Shown in pieces: positions 20,988 through 31,345 of a DNA stretch of 64,000 nt. The DNA comes from Cherax quadricarinatus. Lineage: Eukaryota > Arthropoda > Malacostraca > Decapoda > Parastacidae. The position numbers and the translations under genes are program-made. The stretch's first letter is position 1. Every line of letters starts with the position of its first letter. A model generated the notes under the pieces. The model ran no database searches, was not told the origin of the DNA, and saw only the letters and a program-made list of their open reading frames with translations. Location of the stretch: contig NC_091312.1 of NCBI RefSeq assembly GCF_038502225.1, positions 35,696,126 to 35,760,125 of the forward strand. Reading direction: 5' to 3'.

Positions 20988-21581
20988 TTAGACTATCGTG
21001 GAGATAACACCTGGAATATCAGTAAAGACGTCTGAAAAGTTACTCACACATTGAAGTAGTTCATGTCTCTTATGGTCATCCAAAGTTTCATTAATATTAA
21101 TGTTGGTTGCGTCCGAGTGGTCAAAAGTCACCAAGTCATGTAGTTCTTCATCATAGTCTAAGTTAGAGGTGTCAATTACGCACACCTTACATTCTTCAGT
21201 TGTCATATCAAGTTCGTGTGGAAAAACTAAGTCAAAGTTATTAAGGCAGTTAACCGAATTTCTTCGGTAATATTTCTTAAGGATGTTGATATGATAAAGT
21301 TTAGGTTTCCCCTTGACTTCTATGAGGTAGTCAACTTTCCCACAAATTTTTAATACTTTATATGGACCTTTCCATGCTACTAATAATTTATTTGACTTGA
21401 TAGGCAAAAGTACAAGAACTTCATCTCCTACTTTAAAACTTCTCCTCTGACTTTTGGAATCAAAATAGGTTTTGTACTGGTCCATTGACAAGCTTAGGTT
21501 TTTCGAAACTATGTCAAGAGGTCTCCTCAAGTTTGGATCTAAGGTCAAGGAGAAACTGGTAAGAAGACTGAACCTCAGCAC
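20988..21581 (-). pseudogene. Gypsy integrase C-terminus (GPY/F) and linker to reverse transcriptase
   Basis: A 197-residue frame overlapping the end of the integrase frame. It reads FKVGDEVLVLLPIKSNKLLVAWKGPYKVL, the GPY/F module, then a 70-residue acidic linker. HELLQCVSNFSDVFTDIPG follows, the segment that normally opens the Gypsy reverse transcriptase. Its continuity from integrase tail into reverse transcriptase start, in one frame, is the best evidence that the integrase-first order is native and not a rearrangement. Confidence 0.85.
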
Positions 21582-22593
21582 TCATCTCCTCATTAGTCCA
21601 TAAGTCATGAAGGATGGACAATGGGCCTCTGGCCTGTCTACCATAGAGAAGTTCAAAAGGTGAAAACCCCAAAGAGTGACTGGGAACTTCCCTCATGGCA
21701 AACAAAGCACAGGGTAGGTAACGATGCCACTCCTTAGGTTTAAGGGAGCAAAGTTTCCTTAAAATGGACTTGAGAATCGAATGCTGGCGCTCAATCCTCC
21801 CATTACAGCTGGGATGATAGGATGTGGTGAAGAGAGGCTTCACTCCCAGAAGTTGGTATAGATGTTGCATTAAGTCAGATGTGAATTGTGTCCCACGGTC
21901 AGACAAAATTTCTCTAGGGATGCCCACTCTGGAGAAGATGGACAAAAGGGCTTCAGCCACCTCTGTAGTAGTTATGGTCTTTAAGGGTATGGCTTCAGGG
22001 AAACTCGAAGCATAATCAACTAATGTTAATATATATTTATGTCCCCCAGATGACAGTGGAGATAAAGGACCAACGATGTCAATAGCTACTCTTTCAAAAG
22101 GTACCGTAAAGACTGGCATTTTGACCATAGGTACACGCCTGGTACCTTGGGAGGATGACAGTTGGCAAACTTTACACGATCTCCAATAGGTAGTGATATC
22201 TGAGGACATTTTTGGCCAAAAATAGGTTTCCCTAATTTTATTTAAGGTTTTACGATGTGAGAAATGTCCGGCCACTGGCAGGTCATGAGCCATTTTAAGA
22301 ACAGTCTCTCTGCATTGACTTGGAACAACTAAGATGGAATAGTCTATCTCATCTGAATTTAATTTGAATACTGACTTGTACAAGATACCTTTTATATATT
22401 CAAATTTATATGAAAAGTTTTTCCTTTGGATAACTTGATTTTGTTTAGCGGCATTATGGCAATTCTGAAGAGAAGGGCAATTACGTTGGAAATTGACAAA
22501 GGAGTCCTTCGATATATCTAAAGGCTTAAAGTCAGGGAAAATCAAAGGATGGACAGTAGGAGAAACCTGGGCTTTGGTCTGAGCCCTAGTCAA
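21514..22593 (-). pseudogene. Gypsy integrase core
   Basis: A 359-residue frame. Zinc-binding residues are H103 and H110 (MAHDLPVAGH) and C140 and C143 (CKVC). The catalytic triad is D172 (AIDIVGP), D232 (SDRGTQF) and E268 (NGRIERQ), with 35 residues between the last two. The enzyme inserts the cDNA into the genome. The frame begins at a TTG and overlaps the protease frame by a few bases in another phase, consistent with a small indel at 22590. It continues into the GPY/F frame by another indel near 21540-21580. Confidence 0.9.
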
Positions 22594-23474
22594 GACATGG
22601 CATCGGAGGTGATATCTTCACTTTCATCTAACAAGTGAACCGGTGATCCTACTACCTCGCTTTCGAGAGTAGCATCACTGGTTTTTAATCCCACATGAAT
22701 CTCACGAGACATTGTCTTGTCTGAACTTTCGAGGGGCTTCTCTGACTCTACAGGAAGAGGATCTGAAACACTTACGTCCACCTTTGGTGATGAAAGGTCA
22801 ACCTCAGAAGGAAGAATGGCACCTTTTACATTACCTATTAGTACGGAGCAAGAAGTGATGGGAGCTAGTACGGCTTCAGACCAACCTGTGAACCATTTAG
22901 ACCTAATGTAACAACGGATGGTAGGAAAAGTGTCCGTACGGCCCAAGTAGTCTGAAAGTATAGCAGAGGAATGAGTTTCTTTAAGGTTAGGGAACAGCTT
23001 ATCAGAAATGACTATACATGTGCATCCAGTGTCTCGTAAAATGGTAGATACATTAAGTCCATTAACTGTTCCTGAACAGAAGGGTGCTTTGTCATTACAG
23101 TCTTTAAAACATCTTCCAACTTTTTGGACCCTCTTAGAAGGACAATCTGGACGTTTATGTCCCTTAACACCACACAAATGACAAACAGGAATAAAAGAAG
23201 TCATTTTACTTTCCACTAGAGGCTTTGATTTCTTAAGGTCTGATGAACCCTTGCCCTTAGGGTTCGATCCCTTTAGGTCTTTATAGGAATTGTTAGCCTC
23301 AGCATACAGGTCAGCAGCCTCAGCAACTTCCTCAGCTTTAATCAGGTTACGTTCTCTGATGAATGTTCGTATCTGATGGGGAAGAGCCGCCAGGAACTGG
23401 TCAGCAACCATGAAGTCTCTAAGAGATTCATAACTGTGATCAATTCCTGAACTCTCTATCCAAAAGTCGAACAA
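22590..23474 (-). pseudogene. Gypsy gag end: CCHC zinc knuckle, then aspartic protease
   Basis: A 294-residue frame. The first 90 residues finish a capsid-like domain (FMVADQFLAALPHQIRTFI, EEVAEAADLYAEA). A knuckle CHLCGVKGHKRPDC follows near residue 98, then the retropepsin start TILRDTGCTCIVIS near residues 145-158, whose catalytic motif is DTG. A Ser-, Pro- and Glu-rich stretch precedes the integrase. The Asp protease would process the polyprotein. Upstream it joins the other gag frame by a 1-base shift near 23460-23490. Confidence 0.85.
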
Positions 23475-24319
23475 ACGAGTGTTACCTGTAACTGCTGAAA
23501 GTTCTGGCCAGGCTGTAAGGTGGCATACCTGAAATCTGTCCTGTAAGAATTTGTGGTTTTTTGGTATGCTTTAAGGATTGCCTTCTTCAGTAGGTTATAA
23601 TTACATATATCCTGCAACAAAGTTGCATAGATATTCAAAGCTGTACCGGAAAATAACATTCCTAACCTGGTAGCCCAGGTGTCAGCAGGCCATTCACAGA
23701 GGGTAGCGGTATTTTCAAACCTGATAATGTATGAAGTTATGTCTTCCCCCTCTGTGAAGGGAGGTAAATTAGGTGTTGGAATATGTGCACTAGCTGCGTG
23801 ATGTTCAATTACTCCTTCCTCTAATTGTTGTTGTGTAAGAGTTAACTTTCTATTCTCTAATTCAAGGCGAGATTTTTCGAGCTCGCGATCCTTTTCTCTC
23901 TCTATTAACTCAAGTTCTCTAGCTTTTTCCTCACATTCTCTAGCTTTTTCCTCACGTTCTCTAGCTTTTTCCTCAACTTCTCTATCCTTTGCTCTTTCCT
24001 CAAGTTCTCTTAATTTAACTTGTTCTTCACGTACTCTAGCTCTCTCCTCACGATCAATTCAACACGCTCCTTTTTGTCTTCTCTCTTTCTAACTGTCTCT
24101 CTTGGATTTCTCTCTCAATTCTCTCTCTCTCCTTTTTCTCTTCTCTTTCAATTCTCTCTCCTTCTTCTCTTTCTATTCTCTCTCTCTCCTTTTCTTCTCT
24201 TTCCCTTTCTGTCTTTCTTCTCTCTCAGTTCTCTCTCTTTCAAGTCTTTCCTGGATCTTAGCACTAATGAAAGATTCTAAATTTTTCCCTGTTATTCCTA
24301 ACTTACTTCCAGCATTCAT
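23456..24319 (-). pseudogene. Gypsy gag N-terminal coiled coil and capsid start
   Basis: A likely start ATG at 24319 gives MNAGSKLGITGKNLESFISA. A long Glu/Arg/Lys-rich coiled coil follows, encoded by the CT-rich (plus-strand) tract at 23870-24260. It continues into PPFTEGEDITSYIIRFENTATLCEWPADTWATRLGMLFSGTALNIY, a capsid-type segment. A frame change lies near 24055, and a second lies where it meets the knuckle/protease frame. Charged N-terminal coiled coils are common in this group of gag proteins. Confidence 0.75.
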
Positions 24320-24887
24320 CCAAAACTGGTATTCATCTATACTTGCAAGAATAACTTAAACTATCAGGGGAAATGAAACGGGTGTTAAAGAAAACGGAGG
24401 GTTCAATTCCTGCTCCGCTCAAACTGTAAATAAACCAGAGGGCTCAATCCCTACTTCAATTAAACAATATGTATTAATTAAAACGAAGGGTTCTATGCCG
24501 GCTCCGAGCAAACAGTAATTAGAATGGGGTCACTTGACCATCCAATCTTCTCACCAACAAATCAAGAGTGCCCTATGACAGTTCCCTTGATATAATAAAG
24601 AGCTCAATGAAACAAATTGTCACTGGAAAATCTCGGGTCCCTAGAGTCTAATCTTCCAAAGTGTTTCAAGCTCACACAAAAATAGATGGCAGAATTAACT
24701 AGTATTCGTGCCTTGACTTGACTTACAATAAATTGAGACTAACAATCACCAAATCTTTTAAATACCTGTACTGTGGTCCTACCATAGAGAATGATTACTC
24801 ATGGCTGGTGGTAACCGTCTGTGGTATGCGGCATTGAAGTTCCAATGGTAGATTCGAGATGGAGTTGAATCTTGATTCAGTAGAGTT

Positions 24888-24908
24888 GATCCTGGCAAGG
24901 TCGCCACT
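24888..24908 (-). promoter_or_regulatory. Primer-binding site next to the 5' LTR
   Basis: On the minus strand, two bases after the LTR end, the sequence reads TGGCGACCTTGCCAGGAT. PBSs start with TGG because they pair with the CCA end of a tRNA. I cannot name the tRNA from the sequence alone. Confidence 0.6.
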
Positions 24909-25044
24909 TGTGAAGGCTTACTCAGCCCTGTGACAACTTCAGACAGTATTACCAAGGCTGGCTCCTCCTCAGGAAAATTAGTGAATAGAAAAAGAAATAA
25001 TAACAAACATAAACACTTTATTATATAGAAAATATAAAACACTT

Positions 25045-26065
25045 TGATGACACTGTGCTCTTGGGAGATTCTGAAGAGAAGTTGCAGAGATTGGTGGATG
25101 AATTTTTTAGGGTGTGCAAAAGAAGAAAATTAAAAGTGAATACAGGAAAGAGTAAGGTTATGAGGATAAAAATATTAGGTGATGAAAGATTGGATATCAG
25201 ATTGGAGGGAGAGAGCATGGAGGAGGTGAATGTATTCAGATATTTGGGAGTGGACGTGTCAGCAGATGGGTCTATGAAGGATGAGGTGAATCATAAAATT
25301 GATGAGGGGAAAAGGGTGAGTGGTGCACTTAGGAGTCTGGAGACAAAGAACTTTGTCCTTGGAGGCAAAGAGTGGAATGTGTGAGAGTATAGTTTTACCA
25401 ACACTCTTATATGGGTGTGAAGCATGGGTGATGAATGTTGCAGCGAGGAGAAGGCTGGAGGCAGTGGAGATGTCATGTCTGAGGGCAATGTGTGGTGTGA
25501 ATATAATGCAGAGACTTCGTAGTTTGGAAGTTAGGAGGAGGTGCGGGATTACCAAAACTGTTGTCCAGAGGGCTGAGGAAGGGTTGTTGAGGTGGTTCGG
25601 ACATGTAGAGAGAATGGAGCGAAACAGAATGACTTCAAGAGTGTATCAGTCTGTAGTGGAAGGAAGGCGGGGTATGGATCAGCCTAAGAAAGGTTGGAGG
25701 GAGGGGATAAAGGAGGTTTTGTGTGTGAGGGGCTTGGACTTCCAGCAGGCATGCATGAGCGTGTTTGATAGGAGTGAATGGAGACGAATGGTTTTTAATA
25801 CTTGACATGCTGTTGGAGTGTGAGCAAAGTAACATTTATGAAGGGGTTCAGGGAAACCAGCAGGCCGGACTTGAGTCCTGGAGATGGGAAGTACAGTGCC
25901 TGCACTCTGAAGGAGGGGTGTTAATGTTGCAGTTTAAAAACTGTAGTGTAAAGCACCCTTCTGGCAAGACAGTGATGAAGTGAATGATGGTGAAAGTTTT
26001 TCTTTTTCGGGCCACCCTGCCTTGGTGGGAATTGGCCAGTGTGATAATATAATAAATAATAAATT
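25045..26065 (+). mobile_element. 5'-truncated LINE inserted in the Gypsy 5' LTR
   Basis: Starts within the LLFADDTVLLGDSEEKL block of a LINE reverse transcriptase and runs to its 3' end. Frames 25055-25384 and 25320-25805 overlap, showing a frameshift near 25330-25380. The 3' UTR contains GGGCCACCCTGCCTTGGTGG and ends in an AATAATAAAT-type tail. Same family as 62371-64000. Truncation at the catalytic box means it was dead on arrival. No clear target duplication was found. Confidence 0.85.
25055..25805 (+). pseudogene. LINE reverse transcriptase C-terminal domain, frameshifted
   Basis: The first frame reads LLGDSEEKLQRLVDEFFRVC, LKVNTGKSKVMRI and VNVFRYLGVDVSADGSMKDEVNHKI. The second reads ESIVLPTLLYGCEAWVMN, MSCLRAMCGVNIMQRLRSLEVRRRCGI, LLRWFGHVERMERNRMTSRVYQSV and GWREGIKEVLCVRGLDFQQA. 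These are the thumb and connection parts of a LINE reverse transcriptase. The clade (RTE, CR1 or other) cannot be settled without alignment. Confidence 0.85.
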
Positions 26066-26795
26066 AAATATGAAATATTAATCCTACATTAAAGAAAATG
26101 AAAAATTAAAAATATAAATAACTGAATTCAATGCTAATTTGAAACTTGGGTGTCTGGAGTTGGTGACACTGTGTTGTTGAAATTGTAGCCATTGCTGATG
26201 ATAGGGGAGGGGGTTGCAGGTGTTGGTTACAACCCACCTGTTCGTTCTTCACAGTATAGCCGTGAGTATGATATCCCGATGACAGGAAAGCAGCAATGAT
26301 GAGGGGTTATGTCCTGCAATTTCATACAGGTGCACAGGTAATTAAATACAAAAAGGGGAAGTCTCAGGACATTAGTCCATCTCCATCAGTTCTGCTCATT
26401 GATTGGCAGGTGACCCTCTCTGTCATCCAAGCTGGAAAGATAGGTTACCCACTGCTTAAGAAATCACTCTCCATGATAAGTACAATACCTAAAAGATGTG
26501 GTGATTATTACAACAGTCAACCTAGAGCAAGACAAATTACTAAGTTTATTATTGGTCAAAAGTGAAGCTTTCAACCAATAAATCCAGTAGAATACAAGGC
26601 AGGCATGTACTTACAGTAGTGCTGGGAGCTGTGAGTCTAGTGATTACTGTTTGGACCGAAGCCCCACACGTCACCTTTCGGGGGGGGGAAGGGATAGCGG
26701 GAGCTAGACTTACCCTACCTTAACAAGTAGCCGGCAATGAAACTATTGTTACTGTATACTCCCTCTCTACTCCTATCTATTGAACTTTTCCCTCA

Positions 26796-27450
26796 GTGCC
26801 ACGTTCTTGTTTACTACATATGTATCTCACAACTATATATGGTGTGTTAGGTGCCACGTTCTTGTTTACTACATATGTATCTCACAACTATATATGGTGT
26901 GTTAGGTGCCACATTCTTGTTTACTACATTTGCATCTCACAACTATATATGGTGTGTCAGGTGTCACGCTCTTGTTTACATATATATGTCACAGCTATAT
27001 ATGGTGTCAGGTGTCACGCTCTTGTTTACATATATATCTCGCAGCTACATATGGTGTGTCAGGTGTCACGCTCTTAAGATAAGATTTCTTTCGGATTTTT
27101 AATCCCGGAGGGTTAGCCACCCAGGATAACCCAAGAAAGTCAGTGCGTCATCGAGGACTGTCTAACTTATTTCCATTGTGGGCCTCAATCTTGTCCCCCA
27201 GGAGGCGACCCACACCAGTCGACTAACACCCAGATACCTATTTGCTGCTAGGTGAACAGGACAACAGGTGTAAGGAAACGCGTCGAAATGTTTCCACCCG
27301 CCGGGAATCGAACCTGGGCCCTCCGTGTGTGAAGCGGGAGCTTTAGCCACCAGGCCACCAGGCCACCGGGCCTGTATGTGGTGTGTCAGGTGCCACGCTC
27401 TTGTTTACATATGTATCTCACAGCTATATATGGTGTCTCTGGTGCCACGC
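26796..27450 (+). repeat. 55-bp minisatellite, right part
   Basis: Five to six units continue in phase from the left part at 18541-18630, starting with the second copy of GTGCC. The SINE at 27085-27372 interrupts it. One or two units follow to about 27450. Confidence 0.85.
27085..27372 (-). mobile_element. tRNA-derived SINE
   Basis: Read on the minus strand from 27372. The head has a B-box GGTTCGATTCC (plus-strand coordinates 27304-27314) and an A-box-like TGGCTAAAGC about 30 bases upstream, the internal RNA polymerase III promoter. A tRNA-unrelated body with CCTAGCAGCAAATAGGTATC and GTTAGTCGACTGGTGTGGGT follows, then a TCTTATCTT-type tail. The first bases contain a three-fold GGTGGCCT repeat. 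The sequence agrees with my memory of a common decapod SINE. Confidence 0.85.
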
Positions 27451-28200
27451 TTCACTCAGAGGAGTGAGTTCTCTTATGCTCACTCCTCTCCCCTGTTCTG
27501 TTTTTTTTTTTTACACAGGGTTTGACAAGGTTAAGGATCCCTAACTTTATTGACAAGCTATTTACAGGTTAAGGATTCCTAACTTTATTGGCAAGCTAAG
27601 AGCATTTTTATTGTTATGAGACATACAAGTAGGGAACAGGATGAAGTTGGAGCCATCTGTGGGCCAGCATTTTCATTTGATCAACTGACTTTATCTCGTT
27701 GACATCATTATGCTGTACAAATGTGTTCCATACTCGAGTCATCCTGGGTATGTATGATCTCAAATGGAGTGATGTTCTGGAGAAGGGTACAGCCAGAGTG
27801 AAGTTGCTGCTTTCTGCCCGTCTTGTGGCATAAAAGCTTGTTTCACGCTGTCCTCGAAGTGGACGTGTTATCTTCACTCCTCTCCCCTGTTCTCTTATGC
27901 TCACTCCTCTCCCCTGTTCTGTTATCTTCACTCCTCTCCCCTGTTCTCTTATGCTCACTCCTCTCCCCTGTTCTGTTATCTTCAGTCCTCTCCTGTGTTC
28001 TGTTATCTTCACTCCTCTCCCCTCTTCTCCTATGCTCACTCCTCTCCCCTGTTCTCTTATTCTTACTCCTCTCCCCTGTTCTGTTATTCTTACTCCTCTC
28101 CCCTGTTATCTTATTCTTACTCCTCTCCCCTGTTCTCTTATTCTTACTCCTCTCCCCTGTTCTCTTATTCTTACTTCTCTCCCCTGTTCTGTATATCCTC
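27450..28200 (+). repeat. 27-bp minisatellite
   Basis: Units of the type CTCACTCCTCTCCCCTGTTC followed by TCTTATG, with variants. It is split by the LINE 3' end at 27501-27866. The frames open through it on both strands are products of the 27-bp (nine-codon) period. Confidence 0.85.
27501..27866 (-). pseudogene. Jockey-like LINE 3' end with poly(A), inside the 27-bp array
   Basis: The minus strand encodes RETSFYATRRAESSNFTLAV, LHLRSYIPRMTRVWNTFVQ and MLAHRWLQLHPVPYLYVS, the C-terminus also found at 45129-45390. The 3' UTR follows and ends TGTGTA plus 12-14 A residues. It is 5'-truncated. Array units lie directly on both sides. Confidence 0.85.
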
Positions 28201-29390
28201 ATGCTCTCTCTATATATCCTTATCTCTTCTGTGTATAGCCTCTTCCCTGCTCTTGCCTCTCCCCTGCTCTTGCCTCTTCCCTGCTCTTGCCTCTTTCCTG
28301 GTCTTCTCTCTTCCCTGCTCTTCTATCTCCTCCTTCTTCCCTGCTCTTCTCTCCTGTGCTCATTCTGTGCTTGCCGTGTCCACTTCACTTGCCTCCGTGT
28401 GTATTTATCCCTCTCCTCCTCTCTTACACCTCGTTATACACTGCTAAGTAAACACTTTTGTTCAATATTTGCTTTTTGTGGGTGTTTGTGGGGCTGGCAA
28501 ACTGCATTAGTCAGTGTGGGAGGGCGAGAGTTGCATGCGTCACTCTCTCAGGTTTGTCTGCAGCACCGCTTGTGTTCTCCTCACTAGTGAGTGCTCACCT
28601 AGTGGGTGCTCACCTAGTGGGTGCTCACCTAGTTGTGGATATTCAGGTAGTCACTGATGGGTCCTCAGTACGAATTCCTACTGCTCAAATCTGGACAATA
28701 CTGTATTGAGTGTATTCAATAGGTATACCCTTTAATATCTTTAATATATTATAGTATTTTGTGATAGCAACTTAAGAAATGTTATGACATAGTGTAGGCT
28801 ACAAATAGCATCAACATAATTCATAAGCAGACTTACTTGATCTACTTGGGCAGGAGGAGGATAGAAGTGATGGATGCTGAGGCAGAGAGAAGATGAGAGG
28901 AAAATATCAGTGATAGCTAACAGGATAGCTGAAAGGAATGAAGATTCTGTATTCAATCCAAGAAAATGGAAGAGTTCTAGAGAGAGAAGTGAAGGACATG
29001 TTGGTAGACGTTATTGTTTATCTGTTATTTACCTGTTGTCTATTCCAGGGATCATATTCCTTGCGGCCCAGTCCTATACCAGGCCTCCTGGTTGATAACC
29101 TTAATAGTCAGGCTATTGGTGCAAGTTGCACGCAAACCAACATGGTCACTACAGTTATGCCGCAAGAAGCAGATAGGACATAATAAGCATTTCCTCCTAC
29201 AAAAATACCACCTCCCCATTCACCTCTCATCCTCTCCCACACACTATTCTCAAACCCCAGAATTCTTTTTCTCCCCTCCCCCATTGGCTATATCTTCAAA
29301 TCACACCTAAGACCAAATCGAAGCACCCCAAATGAGACCAACACACACAGACGCACATAATAGACCGCTTTGACAACGAAACATGGATAC
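28201..29390. other. Low-complexity flank and unassigned DNA
   Basis: CT-rich sequence decays after the 27-bp array. A small GTGCTCACCTAGTGG tandem repeat lies at 28588-28634. A dispersed repeat fragment (CGGCCCAGTCCTATACCAGG to about 29160) resembles those at 47075-47180 and 50670-50780. No gene seen. Confidence 0.45.
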
Positions 29391-31240
29391 CTGGGTACAA
29401 GTTAGATGCGACAGAAAGAACGGGCAACAAGAAGAGGTTGGCCGGTACATATGTCAGAGTCACTCATTTGCAGGGAGTTAACACTTTATAATGAAGTTGA
29501 AATTTTGGCAGTAAAAATTGATAACCAGGAGCCACCGGATATAGCTTCCCAATAGTTCAAAGACCAGCTATAGAAATTAAATACTATCTGGAAAAATTCT
29601 CGACTCGCCCCAGACATCTTGTTGCGTGGTGATAACAATTTAAGAAATTTAAAATGGAAGAATATAGCAAATATTGTAATGGCAGAGATAATCCCTGGAG
29701 GAACCTTAAATGAACAAAAACCAACTATTGAAACTAATAAATTCGCTTAATCCGGCAAAAAGCGGAATCGACAAAACTGTAAGATACACCAGACGAGCCT
29801 GGCCCATGGCCGGGCTTCGAGAGCAGTAAGGCTCTCGAAACTCATCAAAGGTATACCCTCGACCTTATATTCACGAATAGTGATGATTTGATATCAGACC
29901 TTCTTTTACACGGGCCCTGAGCAGTAAAACATAAACAGCCATGAAGGAGTTTTCACCAAATTCAACAAGAAAAAACGTTAACTGAGATCAAATCAAATCA
30001 TGTCCTTAATGAGACATATTGGGAAACTATATTGAATAACACAGATCTGAACCAGTGTCTCGGGAGGATTAGCTCTTTTGCTTTGTAAGTTTCCTGAAGG
30101 TACATACCACTAAGAAAAAAGAAGAGAGAGAGAGACGCGCTCTCTACAGGAAAAGACGAAGAATCACAGAACTTCGCAAAAATTCCAGACAATATGAAGA
30201 GCAGAAACACTGTCTAGAAAAATAGAAGATACTGAACTATAAGTCATACAGAGCACAAGAGAGACAGAGGGAGATAATAGCATTCAGTGAAATTGAAAGA
30301 AATCCAAAACACTTTTTGTGTGGAAAATCCATGGTAAAAAGAAATCCGGTATCCAGCCCTTGCTCAAACCACATGAAATTTACACCGACGACAGCAAACA
30401 GGTGAGTGAAATACTGAAGTCTCAGTATGACTGTTCAGTGAGCCGTTAATCAGATAAAAAGTTGACAATCCGAATCAATTTTTTATGAGCTAAAATGAAA
30501 AATGTTCCACCCTATAAATTTTTTAACATAACCCTAAGCCTACCCAACTTAGAACAAAATATAGGCAGCGTGGCCGTGCACTCTGCCCCAGGCCCAGACA
30601 CATGGAACTTCATAGTTATCAGGAACTGCAAGAAACCTCTATCATGGACATTAATTATTATACGGAGAGGAAGTTTAGATAAGCGTTAAAACAATGGATA
30701 TAGCGCCACTCCACGGAGATAGCAGCAAAGAACTACAGACTGATAGCACTGACGGCCCACATTATTAAAATTTGAACGAGCTTTTCGGAAGATGTATAAC
30801 CACATGGATTCACAACAAATGCACAAGCTAGGTCAGCAAGGGTTTAGCGCACGTCGCTCATATCTCTGGCAACTTATGAGTTATTATGGTATGGTCTTGG
30901 ATACACTGAAAGTCAAACAAAGTGTAGATGTATTGTACACATAATATGCAAAAACCTCCGACGAATCATGGTGTAAAAGCGCACAAAATGTATGCCAAAT
31001 GAATAACTGGAAAAGTGGGCAGATCGGTCTTTAACTTTATAACTAATAGAAGAGAAATAGTGGTTAACAGAGTTAGGTTAGAAGCTGCCACAGTGAAAAG
31101 TTCTGTTCCCCAAGGCACAGTACTCGCCTTCATCCTCGTATCCAACATAGATAAAGACGAAAACAGTATAATGGGATCTTTAAATAACAAAAAGACACAA
31201 TACCGTGACTGGAACAATACACAAATAACCCGCACATAGG
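29390..31240 (+). pseudogene. Highly degraded LINE with endonuclease and reverse transcriptase relics
   Basis: Translation in shifting frames gives PDILLRGDNNLRNLKWKN (endonuclease GDFN block, with F changed to N), LDLIFTNSDDLISDL, APGPDTWNFIVI, a trace of the Y/LIALTAHIIK motif, and finally SSVPQGTVLAFILVSNID (reverse transcriptase motif B) at about 31090-31150. Stops and frameshifts are everywhere. A solo LINE 3' fragment is inserted at about 29783-29862, between the endonuclease blocks. The oldest-looking element in the window. Confidence 0.7.
29783..29862 (+). repeat. Solo CR1-like LINE 3' fragment
   Basis: CAGACGAGCCTGGCCCATGG, followed by CTCTCGAAACTCATCAAAGG. Matches 15225-15300 downstream of the 14433-15272 frame. 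It splits the degraded LINE. Confidence 0.75.
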
Positions 31241-31345
31241 AGAGGGGAGCTTACGACGTTTCGGTCATTTCGCTCCACACACTGAACTTTATCAATAAAG
31301 GATCACATTATACTGCTATTGAGTCTTTATCCATAGTGTCGATAT
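31205..31345 (-). mobile_element. Composite PLE terminal fragment, families E and D
   Basis: CAATACACAAATAACCCGCA and the ACGACGTTTCGGTC block match family E near 7348-7400 in reverse. ATAAAGGATCACATTATACTG matches family D ends, and CGATATTTTATACCATTT matches the PLE outer end. The hammerhead-like part is rearranged and not intact. Confidence 0.55.

Larger units (their letters stand above)
18631..26795 (-). mobile_element. Complete Gypsy LTR retrotransposon, Gmr1-like (integrase before reverse transcriptase)
   Basis: Two LTRs (18631-19621 and 24909-26795) bound the element, and the perfect 5-bp target duplication GTGCC is at 18626-18630 and 26796-26800. Gene order on the minus strand is gag, CCHC knuckle and protease, integrase with GPY/F, reverse transcriptase, RNase H. 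That order, with integrase upstream of reverse transcriptase inside a Ty3/Gypsy-type pol, is the hallmark of the Gmr1 group. Coding regions contain several frameshifts and stops and a catalytic Asp-to-Asn change, so the copy is dead. A 1-kb LINE interrupts the 5' LTR. It is inserted in a minisatellite. Confidence 0.9.
24909..26795 (-). repeat. 5' LTR of the Gypsy element, interrupted by a LINE
   Basis: LTR sequence at 24909-25044 and 26066-26795, about 866 bp without the insert. The join falls in the AAAACACTT / AAATATGAAAT stretch of the intact left LTR. Ends TG...CA. Confidence 0.9.

Noticed and set aside
27823..28587. 254-residue Leu/Ser/Pro-rich frame resembling a membrane protein
   Set aside because: It follows the 27-bp minisatellite and its decayed CT-rich flank; hydrophobicity is a result of CTC/CTT repeats.
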